Shown here: positions 40,794 to 50,230 of the stretch, piece by piece
Position numbering within the stretch: position 1 is the first letter of the stretch
Layout of the letters: each line of letters opens with the position of its first letter
NCBI GenBank assembly: GCA_027013095.1
Contig: JALUYI010000034.1
Coordinates: 1-52,133, forward strand
DNA from: Paracoccaceae bacterium
GTDB taxonomy: Bacteria > Pseudomonadota > Alphaproteobacteria > Rhodobacterales > Rhodobacteraceae
Direction of reading: 5' to 3'
DNA: 52,133 bases
The notes under the pieces: model-generated
The model's input: only the letters and a program-made list of their open reading frames with translations
What the model was told of the DNA's origin: nothing
Database searches by the model: none
Made by a program: the position numbers and the translations under genes

Positions 40794-42110
40794 ATGACGA
40801 CTTTGCACAAGACTGGCGGCCAAACACCCGGCACGCCCCGCGGCCTGATCCTGTCCGCCCCCGCCTCGGGCAGCGGCAAGACGACGATCACGCTGGGGAT
40901 CCTGCGCGCTCTGGCGCGCCGCGGATTCTTTGTGCGCTCGGCCAAATCGGGGCCGGATTATATCGATCCGCGCTTTCACGCCGCCGCCTCGGGGCGCGAC
41001 TGCGTCAACCTCGACGCCTGGGCCATGACGCCTGAGCGGCTGGTTTCGCTGGCTGCCGGCGATGGCCTGCTCTTGATCGAAGGGGCGATGGGCCTGTTTG
41101 ACGGTGCCCCTCCCGACGGACAGGGTGCCACCGCCGATCTGGCGCGCCACCTTGGCCTGCCGGTCGTGCTGGTGCTGGATTGCGCGCGCCAGAGTCAGTC
41201 GATTGCAGCGCTGGTTCGCGGCTTTCAAACCCACCGCGCCGAGATCCGGATTGTGGGGCTGATCCTGAACAATGTCGGCAGCCCGCGCCACGAGGAGATG
41301 CTGCGTCGAGCGTTGGACGAGACGGGCCTGCCGGTCATCGGCGCCCTTGCCCGCGACCCCGGGATGGCCCATCCGGCGCGACATCTCGGCCTTGTGCAGG
41401 CTGCTGAGCACGCCGATCTTGAGAGATTTCTGAACCGGGCTGGGGATCACGTTGCTACGTCCCTTGACCTTGCACTGTTGCAAAGCCTCGCCACCCCTCT
41501 GCCCGTTGCCCCAGAGGCGGATCGACCGCATCTGCCGCCACCCGCGCAGCGAATCGCCATTGCCTCCGATCAGGCCTTTGCCTTTGCCTATCCGCATCTG
41601 CTGGCCGACTGGCGCAAGGCCGGGGCTGTGATCACATTTTTTTCACCGCTCCAGAATCAGGCCCCGCCCGAGGCCGATCTGATCCTTCTGCCCGGCGGCT
41701 ACCCCGAGCTTCATGCCGGCCGGATCGCCGCCGCAACAACCTTCATTAACGGCCTTAAGAAAGCCTCGTACTCGACTGATATATATGGCGAATGTGGCGG
41801 CTATATGGTGATGGGATCGGGCTTGATCGACGCCGCCGGAAAGCACCACGAAATGGCCGGTCTTCTGGCCCTTGAGACCAGTTTCGCGCACCCCCGGTTG
41901 CATCTGGGCTATCGCCGGCTCCGGGCCGAGGGAGGGGTGTTTCCCGGCTGCTATCGCGGACATGAGTTTCATTACGCCACCACCCTCATGGCCCGGGGAG
42001 AGCCACTCTTTCAGGCCTTTGATGCCGCCGATACTCCGCTGGCACCGATGGGGCTGATCCACGGCCGGTGCAGTGGCAGCTTTGCCCATCTGATCGACCG
42101 CGAGCCATAA
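40794..42110 (+). CDS. cobB: Cobyrinate a,c-diamide synthase (CobB/CbiA)
   Basis: ATP- and glutamine-dependent amidase of 438 residues acting on the a and c side chains of (hydrogeno)cobyrinate. The N-terminal dethiobiotin-synthetase-like domain has P-loop SAPASGSGKTT (21-31). The C-terminal class I amidotransferase domain has nucleophile C334 in YGECGGYMVMG and the final histidine H432 in SGSFAHLI. ATG 40794 was chosen by family start; there is only weak Shine-Dalgarno sequence. It diverges from cbiD-cobK, completing a local cobalamin cluster. Confidence 0.94.
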   Translation: MTTLHKTGGQTPGTPRGLILSAPASGSGKTTITLGILRALARRGFFVRSAKSGPDYIDPRFHAAASGRDCVNLDAWAMTPERLVSLAAGDGLLLIEGAMGLFDGAPPDGQGATADLARHLGLPVVLVLDCARQSQSIAALVRGFQTHRAEIRIVGLILNNVGSPRHEEMLRRALDETGLPVIGALARDPGMAHPARHLGLVQAAEHADLERFLNRAGDHVATSLDLALLQSLATPLPVAPEADRPHLPPPAQRIAIASDQAFAFAYPHLLADWRKAGAVITFFSPLQNQAPPEADLILLPGGYPELHAGRIAAATTFINGLKKASYSTDIYGECGGYMVMGSGLIDAAGKHHEMAGLLALETSFAHPRLHLGYRRLRAEGGVFPGCYRGHEFHYATTLMARGEPLFQAFDAADTPLAPMGLIHGRCSGSFAHLIDREP

Positions 42111-42200
42111 CACCGGCGCAGGTCGGCCTGCGACATCCTTGCAGCGCTACAGGCGCAAATGCGCTTGGCATTTGACATACCGACGGGTAGGTCTTGGGCC

Positions 42201-43412
42201 ATGACAGATGTAAACAATCCCGATTCCCGCGCCAGACGCAACGTGTTCGTGCTGGTTCTGGCGCAGGCCGTCATGGGCTCGCAGATGCCGATGATCTTTA
42301 TTCTCGGCGGTCTGGCGGGACAATCTCTGGCCAGCAACCCCTGCTGGGGGACCTTGCCGATTTCGCTGATCGTGTTCGGCTCGATGTCAACGGCCCCGTG
42401 GATGAGCCAAGTAATGCAGCATTTTGGCCGCAAAACCGGGTTTTTCATCGGCGCGGCCGGTGGCGCGCTGGGCGCTGGAATTTCGGCCTATGCGCTAACG
42501 GTTTCGTCCTTTCCATTGTTTCTGGTCGGCTCGTACCTGACGGGTATCTACATGTCGGCGCAGGGATTTTACCGCTTTGCCGCGGTCGATACCGCCTCGG
42601 CCGCCTATCAGCCAAAGGCGATGTCCTATGTCATGGCGGGGGGCCTGTTATCGGCAGTTCTGGGGCCGCAGATGATCAAGGTGACGGTGGATGCGGCCGC
42701 AATCCCCTTTCTGGGCACCTATTTGACGGTGATTGCGATCAATATTTTCGGCTCGGGCCTGTTTCTGTTCCTTGACATTCCCATCCCCGACAAGACGCCC
42801 GCCGGGCACGTGCATGGTCGCAGCCGTCTTGAGATGCTGCGCACGCCAAAAATTGCCGTGGCAATCATTGCGGCGATGGTCTCCTATGCGCTGATGAACC
42901 TGATGATGACCTCGGCTCCACTGGCAGTTGTCGGCAGCGGCTTTTCCAAGGGCAACGCGGCCGATGTGGTCATGGCGCATGTTCTGGCCATGTATATTCC
43001 CAGTTTTTTCACTGGCGCCCTGATCGCCAAATTCGGGGTCGAGCGGATCATCGCCGCGGGTCTGGTCATTCTGGCCGGAGCCGGTCTGGTGGGGCTGTCC
43101 GGGATCGACCTGACGCATTTCTTTGGCGCGCTGGTGCTGCTTGGGGTGGGCTGGAACTTTGGCTTTATCGGTGCCTCAACGCTGTTGGCCAGCGCCCACA
43201 CCCCGGAAGAGCGTGGACGGATTCAGGGCCTGAACGACATGATCGTCTTTGGCATGGTGACTGTGGCCTCGCTGGCCTCTGGCGGATTGATGAATTGTTC
43301 GGGCGGATCGGTGCTGGAGGGCTGGGATTCGGTCAATCTGGCGATGATCCCGTTTCTGGCACTTGCCGGAGGTGCGCTGCTGTGGCTGTGGCTGCGCCCC
43401 GACGAGGTCTGA
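42201..43412 (+). CDS. Major facilitator superfamily transporter
   Basis: Twelve-helix inner-membrane carrier of 403 residues. Helices can be followed from FVLVLAQAVMGSQMPMIFILG to MIPFLALAGGALLWLWL. The loop-2/3 region QHFGRKTGFFIGAAGG matches the MFS GxxxDRxGRR-like motif, and PEERGRIQGLNDM is the equivalent loop in the second half. Substrate unknown. ATG 42201 was chosen although a longer start at 42159 is possible; the region just upstream has an inverted repeat AAATGC-N5-GCATTT (42157-42173) followed by TTGACA. It follows cobB by 90 bases and could be co-transcribed. Confidence 0.88.
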   Translation: MTDVNNPDSRARRNVFVLVLAQAVMGSQMPMIFILGGLAGQSLASNPCWGTLPISLIVFGSMSTAPWMSQVMQHFGRKTGFFIGAAGGALGAGISAYALTVSSFPLFLVGSYLTGIYMSAQGFYRFAAVDTASAAYQPKAMSYVMAGGLLSAVLGPQMIKVTVDAAAIPFLGTYLTVIAINIFGSGLFLFLDIPIPDKTPAGHVHGRSRLEMLRTPKIAVAIIAAMVSYALMNLMMTSAPLAVVGSGFSKGNAADVVMAHVLAMYIPSFFTGALIAKFGVERIIAAGLVILAGAGLVGLSGIDLTHFFGALVLLGVGWNFGFIGASTLLASAHTPEERGRIQGLNDMIVFGMVTVASLASGGLMNCSGGSVLEGWDSVNLAMIPFLALAGGALLWLWLRPDEV

Positions 43413-43433
43413 GCCGCAGGGCTGAAGGCGCAC

Positions 43434-44210
43434 TTACCAGCGCGACGTCAACTCAAGGCGTATCAGGCGCAGGCGTTTGCGAAAATCCGACTGGCCCAGC
43501 GTGCCCGCCGCAATACGGGCGGGGTCGCCAATGGCGCGACGCAAAACAGGGGCGGCAAAAAAACCCGCGCGCAGGGCGGCGTGGGCGCGTTTTGGCACAT
43601 AGGTGCGGGCAGCGCGGGCCTGTTTCAGACGCGCCAGCGCGCTAGCGGCCACCTGCCCCAGCGCCCTTTCCGAGGTCGCGGCAAACGGCGCCTTGCCCGC
43701 CCTATTCAGCGCCGGAACCGCCAGCAGCAGCGCCGCAAATCCGCTGGCATATGCCTGATCGCGGACCACGGGCTGTGCCTCGGGCGGAGCACCGAGAAGA
43801 TGCGCCGCAAGCCACATTAAATGCCCCGAGGTTTCGTCAAGAAACCATGTGAGGCGCTCGCCTTCGTCAAGCGCGGGATCAAGGGCGTGACGCCGCCGCG
43901 CCTCGATCATATCCCGCAACAGATCCGCAGGCAGGGCACCACGGGCCACCAGATCGGCCAGCGGTGCGGCGACCTCGTGGGGCGGCGCGGCGCGACCCTC
44001 GAGCGCGCCGGCGATAACGTCGTCCCAGAACTGCAGGCGCATTTCGGCAATCATGCTTTCGCGCGCCAGCCACGGGGCACGGGCGATTTCAAGGTTGAAT
44101 GCGTAAAGCACCAGCAAGGGTGCGCGCCCTTCGGCGGGGGCGGTCATCAGCGACACAAACCGGTCAGGATCGCCCTTTTGCACCAGCGCGGCGCAGGCGT
44201 CGATGCTCAC
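43434..44210 (-). CDS. Squalene/phytoene synthase-fold protein, NDUFAF6-like
   Basis: The 258-residue protein has the trans-isoprenyl synthase helical fold, but the first DxxxD motif is missing: the site reads LYAFNLEIARAPWLAR, as in the mitochondrial complex I assembly factor NDUFAF6. RLQFWDDVIAG then matches the conserved QFW segment. So carotenoid synthesis is unlikely and a role in complex I or quinone-related assembly is more plausible. GTG 44210 was chosen because GCAGGAGG lies eight bases upstream; it overlaps the cimA stop by four bases (GTGA), so translation is coupled. Confidence 0.8.
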   Translation of the reverse strand: MSIDACAALVQKGDPDRFVSLMTAPAEGRAPLLVLYAFNLEIARAPWLARESMIAEMRLQFWDDVIAGALEGRAAPPHEVAAPLADLVARGALPADLLRDMIEARRRHALDPALDEGERLTWFLDETSGHLMWLAAHLLGAPPEAQPVVRDQAYASGFAALLLAVPALNRAGKAPFAATSERALGQVAASALARLKQARAARTYVPKRAHAALRAGFFAAPVLRRAIGDPARIAAGTLGQSDFRKRLRLIRLELTSRW

Positions 44211-45835
44211 CCCGGGGCCTCCTGCCGGTCGCGGATCAGCTTCCACGTGATTGCCGCCAAAAGCGCCTGAAAGCTGGCGTCAACGATATTGGCGCTGACC
44301 CCGACCGTGGACCAGCGCCGCCCCGCGGAGTCCTCGCTGTCGATGATGACACGGGTGACCGCCTCGGTGCCACCGTCGATAATGCGCACCTTGAAATCCA
44401 CCAGACGCATATCGTCGATACAGGCCTGATAGGGGCCGAGATCCTTGGCCAGCGCCTTGGCCAGCGCGTTGACCGGCCCGCTGTCGCGCCCGGTCTCATC
44501 CAGACTTTCGCTAACCGACAGCACCTTGCGGCCATTGATGCGGACCACCACCACGGCCTCGGACAAGGTGACCGTCTGGTCATATTTGTTCTTGCGCCGC
44601 TCCACCGTCACACGATAGCGTTTAACCTCAAAAAACGTCGGCAACAGGCCCAGATGCTGGCGCGCCAGCAATTCGAAACTGGCCTCTGCAGTGTCATAGG
44701 CAAAGCCGCGATCCTCACGCGATTTGATCTCGGTCAGGATGTCGGCCAGACGGCTGTCATTGGCCTTAACCTCGATCCCCGCCTCGTTGAGGCGACGCCT
44801 GAGATTGCTGAGGCCGGCCTGATTTGACATCGGCACAATGCGGGTATTGCCGACGACAGCCGGGTCGATATGCTCATAGGTCGCGGGGTTTTTCAGGATG
44901 GCGCTGGCATGCAACCCCGCCTTGTGGGTGAACGCGCTGGCCCCCACATAAGGCAGCGATTTTTGCGGTACGCGGTTCAGGATATCGTCCAGCATCCGGC
45001 TGAGGCGCGTCAAGCTGGCCAACCCGGCATGGCTGACACCGATCGTGAACGCGTCACGAAACGGCGGTTTCAGCATCAGCGTCGGGATCAGGGTAATCAG
45101 GTTGGCATTGCCGCAGCGCTCGCCAAGGCCGTTCAGCGTGCCCTGCACCTGCCGCGCGCCCGCCCTGACCGCCGCCAGCGCGTTTGCAATCGCCTGCCCC
45201 GTGTCGTCATGGGTGTGGATGCCAAGGTGATCCCCGGGGATGCCCGCCGCAATCACCGCGCGGGTAATGGCCGCGATTTCCTCGGGCATCGAGCCGCCGT
45301 TGGTATCGCACAAAACGATCCAGCGCGCCCCCGCATCATAGGCCGCATGCAGGCAGGACAGCGCGTAATCGGGGTTGGCCTTGTAGCCGTCAAAGAAATG
45401 CTCGGCGTCAAACAGCGCCTCGCGCCCCTCGTGGACAAGGTGTTTGATGCTGGCGGAAATGTTGTCGCGGTTTTCCTCAAGGCCAATGCCGAGCGCCGTT
45501 GTGACGTGGAAATCATGGGTTTTTCCCACAAGGCAAACGGCGGGCGTGCCGGCATTGAGGACCGCCGCCAGAACATCGTCGTTCTCAGCCGAGCGCCCTG
45601 CCCGTTTGGTCATGCCAAAGGCGGTAAAGGTCGCCGATTTCAGGGTGGGCGCGCGATCAAAAAACGCGCTGTCGGTGGGGTTTGCACCGGGCCAGCCGCC
45701 CTCGACATGGTCAATGCCGAGGTGATCGAGCGCCTGGGCGATGCGGATTTTATCCTCGGCGCTGAAATCAACGCCTTGGGTTTGTTGGCCGTCGCGCAGG
45801 GTGGTGTCGTAAAGATAGAGGCGTTCAGAGGTCAC
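44207..45835 (-). CDS. cimA: (R)-citramalate synthase
   Basis: Condenses acetyl-CoA and pyruvate to citramalate, giving a threonine-independent route to 2-oxobutyrate and isoleucine. The 542-residue length and features match the CimA/TIGR00977 family: YDTTLRDGQQTQGVDF (9-24), HVEGGWPGANPTD, GIHTHDDTGQAIAN and GTLNGLGERCGNANL, plus a C-terminal LeuA-type regulatory domain. An isopropylmalate synthase lacks the GGWPGANP stretch. The start is GTG 45835, with AAAGGG 8-13 bases upstream; no ATG fits. Coupled to the downstream NDUFAF6-like gene. Confidence 0.92.
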   Translation of the reverse strand: MTSERLYLYDTTLRDGQQTQGVDFSAEDKIRIAQALDHLGIDHVEGGWPGANPTDSAFFDRAPTLKSATFTAFGMTKRAGRSAENDDVLAAVLNAGTPAVCLVGKTHDFHVTTALGIGLEENRDNISASIKHLVHEGREALFDAEHFFDGYKANPDYALSCLHAAYDAGARWIVLCDTNGGSMPEEIAAITRAVIAAGIPGDHLGIHTHDDTGQAIANALAAVRAGARQVQGTLNGLGERCGNANLITLIPTLMLKPPFRDAFTIGVSHAGLASLTRLSRMLDDILNRVPQKSLPYVGASAFTHKAGLHASAILKNPATYEHIDPAVVGNTRIVPMSNQAGLSNLRRRLNEAGIEVKANDSRLADILTEIKSREDRGFAYDTAEASFELLARQHLGLLPTFFEVKRYRVTVERRKNKYDQTVTLSEAVVVVRINGRKVLSVSESLDETGRDSGPVNALAKALAKDLGPYQACIDDMRLVDFKVRIIDGGTEAVTRVIIDSEDSAGRRWSTVGVSANIVDASFQALLAAITWKLIRDRQEAPG

Positions 45836-45883
45836 GATGCGCCCTTTCCGACAAACCCCGGCCGGGGCGCTTGCGGCCCGGTC

Positions 45884-45915
45884 AGCGCCCGGACCTCCCC
45901 CATGGGGAGGGCGCT
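45884..45915. terminator. Long GC-rich stem-loop between cysS and cimA
   Basis: AGCGCC (45884-45889) pairs with GGCGCT (45910-45915), and inside it CTCCCC pairs with GGGGAG. No T-tract follows, so it may be a structural or regulatory element rather than a terminator. It lies in the 130-base spacer between two same-strand genes. Confidence 0.35.
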
Positions 45916-45965
45916 ATGCCCCCACCCCGAGGCCCGCGCGCTGACCTCTGTTGCAGCTTTCGCCA

Positions 45966-47372
45966 TCAATCGAGTTCCTTTAGTTTCGCGACGTCAAAAT
46001 CAGGCTTTAGCGTCAGATTTACCCCGTCCTTGCCCATCTGCACCTCGACCCCGGCGGCCAGCAGGATCGCCTTGATCCTGTCAACCTCGGTAAAATCCTT
46101 GGTCTTCATTGCCGACTGACGTGCATTGGCAAGCATTGCCTCGTATTTTTTCCCGTCAAACCAACCAATACCGCCCCTGCGATTCAACATTTTTTCGCTC
46201 CAAAGGCCCAAAAATTTCAGGTCCGCTGCACGTTGCAAAGCCCGATCAAACTTATCTGGAATTAATCCATCCAAAGCATCCAGATGGGACAACGCCATAT
46301 GCGTATTGAGGTCGTCTTTCAGGTATTCAATGATTTCTGGACTCACAGAGTCGGCAGTAACCTCGTCATCAAGGAAGTTGCAGTCCGAAATTTCATTGTG
46401 CCATTTTATCAGCTTCAACTCGGCGGCATTTGCTTTTTCTTCGGTCCAGTTCATCGGCTTGCGATAGTGGGTGCTTAGAAAAACGTAACGGATTGTTTCG
46501 CCAAAATCGCCCTGATCCAGCAACTCGCGCACCGAAAAGAAATTGCCCAAGGATTTCGACATTTTCCGCCCCTCGACCTGCAACATCTCGTTATGCAGCC
46601 AGACGCGGGCGAAATCGCCCTTGGGGTGGGCGCAGCAGCTTTGCGCGATCTCGTTTTCGTGGTGCGGGAACATCAGGTCATTGCCGCCGCCGTGAATATC
46701 AAAACTGTCGCCGAACACGTCATAGCTCATGGCCGAACACTCGATATGCCAGCCGGGGCGCCCCCTGCCCCAAGGGCTGTCCCAACCCGGCTGATCGGCG
46801 GTTGAGGGTTTCCACAGCACAAAATCCATCGGATTGCGCTTATAGGGCGCGATTTCCACCCGCGCACCGGCAATCATATCGTCAATCGAGCGCCCCGACA
46901 GGCGGCCGTATTTCGCATCCGACGTGACATCAAACAGCACATGCCCCTTAGCCTCATAAGCATGGCCCGAGGCAACCAGCCCCTCGATCATCGCGACCAT
47001 CTGGGGGATATAGGCGGTTGCGCGCGGCTCAACATCCGGCCTGAGGGTGCCGAGCGCCTCCATATCCTCGTGATACCAGCGAATCGTTTCCTCAGTGATC
47101 TTGTCAATCGCCCGCCCGCTTGCAGCGGCGCGTTTGATGATCTTGTCGTCCACATCGGTGAAATTGCGTGCATATCTAACGTGATCCGGCCTGTAAACAT
47201 GGCGCAGCAGCCGGTAAAGCACGTCAAACACGATCACCGGACGCGCGTTGCCGATATGGGCCCGGTCGTAAACCGTGGGGCCGCAGACATACATCCGCAC
47301 GTTTTTCGGATCAATCGGCGTGAACGCCTCTTTCTTGCGCGTAAGGGTGTTGTGCAGTTTGATCTGGCTCAT
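45966..47372 (-). CDS. cysS: Cysteinyl-tRNA synthetase
   Basis: Class I synthetase of 468 residues that charges tRNA-Cys. The HIGH motif is HIGN (39-42) after the zinc-ligand C30 in [18 protein letters not shown], further zinc ligands are in WHIECSAMS and [10 protein letters not shown], and the KMSKS loop is [13 protein letters not shown] 47372 matches the family start ([15 protein letters not shown]). The part from about 46141 to 46440 has only 45% GC by hand count, far below its surroundings, but the frame is intact. Divergent from the aminotransferase gene. Confidence 0.96.
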   Translation of the reverse strand: MSQIKLHNTLTRKKEAFTPIDPKNVRMYVCGPTVYDRAHIGNARPVIVFDVLYRLLRHVYRPDHVRYARNFTDVDDKIIKRAAASGRAIDKITEETIRWYHEDMEALGTLRPDVEPRATAYIPQMVAMIEGLVASGHAYEAKGHVLFDVTSDAKYGRLSGRSIDDMIAGARVEIAPYKRNPMDFVLWKPSTADQPGWDSPWGRGRPGWHIECSAMSYDVFGDSFDIHGGGNDLMFPHHENEIAQSCCAHPKGDFARVWLHNEMLQVEGRKMSKSLGNFFSVRELLDQGDFGETIRYVFLSTHYRKPMNWTEEKANAAELKLIKWHNEISDCNFLDDEVTADSVSPEIIEYLKDDLNTHMALSHLDALDGLIPDKFDRALQRAADLKFLGLWSEKMLNRRGGIGWFDGKKYEAMLANARQSAMKTKDFTEVDRIKAILLAAGVEVQMGKDGVNLTLKPDFDVAKLKELD

Positions 47373-47520
47373 CGGTCGGTCTCTTTTTCCTTGTCCCTCC
47401 GCACCTATCAAACGCGCGCCGGTTTGCAAACTCCAGAACCGCGTGGCCCGCGCATATTCCTCTTGCCAAGGGGGGCAGAATCGTGATGCGCTGCCGCCTT
47501 GGGGCAAGACGGGACAGACC

Positions 47521-48693
47521 ATGCGGATTTCAAAACGGATCGAAAATATTCTGGGCGGTGAGGCCGACGGCTGGGGAGTTTTCTATAAGGCGCGCGCCAT
47601 GAAGGCGGCGGGCGAGGATGTGCTTGAGCTGACCATCGGCGAGCACGACCGCAAGACCGACCCCGCAATCCTGCGCGCCATGCACGAGAGCGCACTGTCG
47701 GGCAACACCGGCTATGCCGAGGTGCCCGGCTCGGCGGCCCTGCGCAAGGCCATCGCCCGGCGGGTTACGGCGCGAACCGGGGTCCAGACCGAATCCGACA
47801 ACGTGATCGTGACCACCGGCGGTCAGGCGGGGTTGTTTGCCTCTCATATGGCGGTCTGTGACACCGGTGATGTGGCGCTTTATCTCGATCCCTATTACAC
47901 CACCTACCCCGGCACGATCCGCGCCGCGGGGGCAAATGCAACGCCGGTTCCGACCCGCGCCGAAAACGGCTTTCAGCCGACGAAGGACGATCTTGAGAGC
48001 GCCCCAACGGGTGCGCGCAGCCTGTTGATCAACAGCCCCAACAACCCGACCGGCGTCGTCTATGCGCCCGACACCCTTGCGATGATTGCCGATTTCGTCA
48101 CCACGCGGGACATGTGGCTGATCTCCGACGAGGTTTATGACACCCAGATATGGCAAGGGCAGCATCTGTCGCCGCGCGCCCTCCCCGGCATGGCGGCCCG
48201 CACGCTGGTGATCGGCTCGATGTCCAAAAGCCACGCCATGACCGGCTCACGCATTGGCTGGATCATCGCGCCCCGGGACATTGTCACGCATCTGATCAAC
48301 CTTTCGACCTGCACGACCTACGGGGTGCCGGGGTTCATTCAGGATGCGGCACTGTTTGCCTTGAACGCGGGTGATACGCTGGAGCGCGACGTTTCCGAGG
48401 TCTTTGCCCGGCGTCGGCGTCTGGGCCAGAAAATTCTGGCCGGGGCCAATGCGCTGTCGCTGGTTCCGTCGTCGGGGGCAATGTATCTGATGCTGGACAT
48501 TCGCGCGACCGGCCTCAGCGGTGAGGACTTTGCCTATCGCCTGCTTGAGGCCGAACGGATTGCCGTCATGCCCGGCGAAAGCTTTGGCCACGCCGCGGCG
48601 GGACATGTTCGGGTGGCAATGACCGTCGAGGACCGCCGCTTTGCTGACGCCCTGAAGCGTCTGGCCGATTTTGCCGCCGGGCTGGCCGGATAG
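47521..48693 (+). CDS. Class I/II PLP-dependent aminotransferase
   Basis: The 390-residue enzyme has fold type I aminotransferase motifs: [11 protein letters not shown] (171-181), SDEVYD (202-207) and the PLP lysine K236 in [16 protein letters not shown]. The end [18 protein letters not shown] contains the carboxylate-binding arginine. The amino-group donor cannot be told from sequence; aspartate/aromatic-type substrates are most common for this branch. ATG 47521 has little upstream signal. The decarboxylase gene begins 24 bases after its stop, suggesting an operon with the next two genes. Confidence 0.88.
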   Translation: MRISKRIENILGGEADGWGVFYKARAMKAAGEDVLELTIGEHDRKTDPAILRAMHESALSGNTGYAEVPGSAALRKAIARRVTARTGVQTESDNVIVTTGGQAGLFASHMAVCDTGDVALYLDPYYTTYPGTIRAAGANATPVPTRAENGFQPTKDDLESAPTGARSLLINSPNNPTGVVYAPDTLAMIADFVTTRDMWLISDEVYDTQIWQGQHLSPRALPGMAARTLVIGSMSKSHAMTGSRIGWIIAPRDIVTHLINLSTCTTYGVPGFIQDAALFALNAGDTLERDVSEVFARRRRLGQKILAGANALSLVPSSGAMYLMLDIRATGLSGEDFAYRLLEAERIAVMPGESFGHAAAGHVRVAMTVEDRRFADALKRLADFAAGLAG

Positions 48694-48717
48694 GGCGGGG
48701 CAAAATCAGGGGATAAC

Positions 48718-50145
48718 ATGAAGATATCGGATTTCAGCAAATGGTCGAACCGGGCGACGGAATGGGGCCAGAAATATCTGGACGGGCTGCGCACAAGGCC
48801 AGTGCGCGCGCAGCTTGCTCCCGGCGATATCGCCGCTCTCTTGCCCGAAAAGGCCCCCGAACAGCCCGAGGATATGGAGACCATCTTTGCCGATTTCACC
48901 CGCATCGTTCCTGACGGAATGACCCATTGGCAGCATCCGCGTTTTTTCGCCTATTTCCCGGCCAACGCCGCCCCCGCCTCGATGGTCGCCGAGCAATTGG
49001 CCAACACCATGGCGGCACAATGCATGCTGTGGCAGACTTCGCCCGCCGCCACCGAGATCGAGGCCCGAATGATCGACTGGCTGCGCGATGCGCTGGGCCT
49101 TGCCGGGCATTTCTCGGGGGTCATTCAGGACAGCGCCACCTCGGCCACCCTGTCCGCCATTCTGACCATGCGCGAGCGCGCGCTGGACTGGCGCGGCAAC
49201 ACAAAGGGGCTGGGCGGGCAGACCCGTCTGCGGATCTATGCCTCAAACCAGACCCACAGCTCGATCGACAAGGCCGTGCGTATCGCCGGGATCGGGCAGG
49301 AAAATCTGGTCAAGGTGGCGACAGACGCCAATTTTGCCATGCGGCCGGCGGCGCTGGAGGCCGCCATAACGGCCGATCTGGCGGCGGGATATCGGCCCGC
49401 CGGTGTGGTGATCTGTGTCGGCGGAACCTCGATCGGGGCCAGTGACAACGTGGGGGACATCGTCAAGATTGCCCGCGCCCACGACCTGATGAGCCATGTC
49501 GATGCCGCCTGGGCCGGCTCGGCCATGATCTGCCCCGAGTTCCGCCCCCTCTGGGCCGGTGTTGATGGCGCTGACAGCGTGGTGTTCAACCCGCACAAAT
49601 GGCTGGGGGCGCAGTTCGACTGCTCGGTCCAGTTTCTGGCCGATCCCACCGCGCAGATCCGCACCTTGGGTTTGCGCCCCGATTACCTGAAAACCAGCGG
49701 GCAGGAGGAAATCACCAATTTCAACGAATGGACGATTCCGCTGGGCCGACGCTTTCGGGCGCTGAAGCTGTGGTTCCTGCTGCGAGCCTACGGCCTTGAG
49801 GGGTTGCGCCAGCGCATCCGCAACCATGTCGCCTGGGCGCAGGAGTTGGCGGAAAAGATCGCCGCGCTGCCCCATATCACCGTGACCAGCGCGCCGCGGC
49901 TGGCGTTGTTCACCTTTCAATACGCGCCGCCCGGACAGGACGCCAACCGCGCCACCGCCGCGCTTTTGGATGAGATCAACGACGCCGGACACATCTACCT
50001 GACCCAGACCACCCACGCCGGACAGTTCGTCATCCGCGTCAGCGTCGGACAATTCGACTGCACCCGTGAGGACGTGATGGCGGTCCATGACGAGCTTTGC
50101 CGTCGAACCGCGCCCGGGCAAAAGGGGCAAAAGCGACGCCACTGA
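48718..50145 (+). CDS. Group II PLP-dependent amino acid decarboxylase (aromatic-L-amino-acid type)
   Basis: The 475-residue protein belongs to the DDC family. PLP contacts are H180 (SNQTHSSIDKA), D262 in HVDAAWAGSA and the Schiff-base lysine K294 in NPHKWLG. The segment HPRFFAYFPANAAPASM (73-89) is typical of aromatic-amino-acid decarboxylases. It would release CO2 from an aromatic amino acid (tyrosine, tryptophan, DOPA) or a related compound, giving the amine. ATG 48718 lies 24 bases after the aminotransferase and 85 before the MttB-family gene on the same strand. Confidence 0.9.
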   Translation: MKISDFSKWSNRATEWGQKYLDGLRTRPVRAQLAPGDIAALLPEKAPEQPEDMETIFADFTRIVPDGMTHWQHPRFFAYFPANAAPASMVAEQLANTMAAQCMLWQTSPAATEIEARMIDWLRDALGLAGHFSGVIQDSATSATLSAILTMRERALDWRGNTKGLGGQTRLRIYASNQTHSSIDKAVRIAGIGQENLVKVATDANFAMRPAALEAAITADLAAGYRPAGVVICVGGTSIGASDNVGDIVKIARAHDLMSHVDAAWAGSAMICPEFRPLWAGVDGADSVVFNPHKWLGAQFDCSVQFLADPTAQIRTLGLRPDYLKTSGQEEITNFNEWTIPLGRRFRALKLWFLLRAYGLEGLRQRIRNHVAWAQELAEKIAALPHITVTSAPRLALFTFQYAPPGQDANRATAALLDEINDAGHIYLTQTTHAGQFVIRVSVGQFDCTREDVMAVHDELCRRTAPGQKGQKRRH

Positions 50146-50230
50146 CGCAAACGGGCAAGACCGCCCTGCCCCGGCCCACGTAACCTGCTGGATACTGGGA
50201 TCTTTATCCCGTTTTTTCAAAGGGTTGACG

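Noticed and set aside
42111-42200. Cobalamin riboswitch ahead of the MFS transporter or cobB
   Set aside because: The 86-90-base spacers are too short and lack the conserved B12-box pattern.
43434-44210. Phytoene synthase of a carotenoid cluster
   Set aside because: The first DxxxD motif is missing and no other carotenoid gene is nearby.
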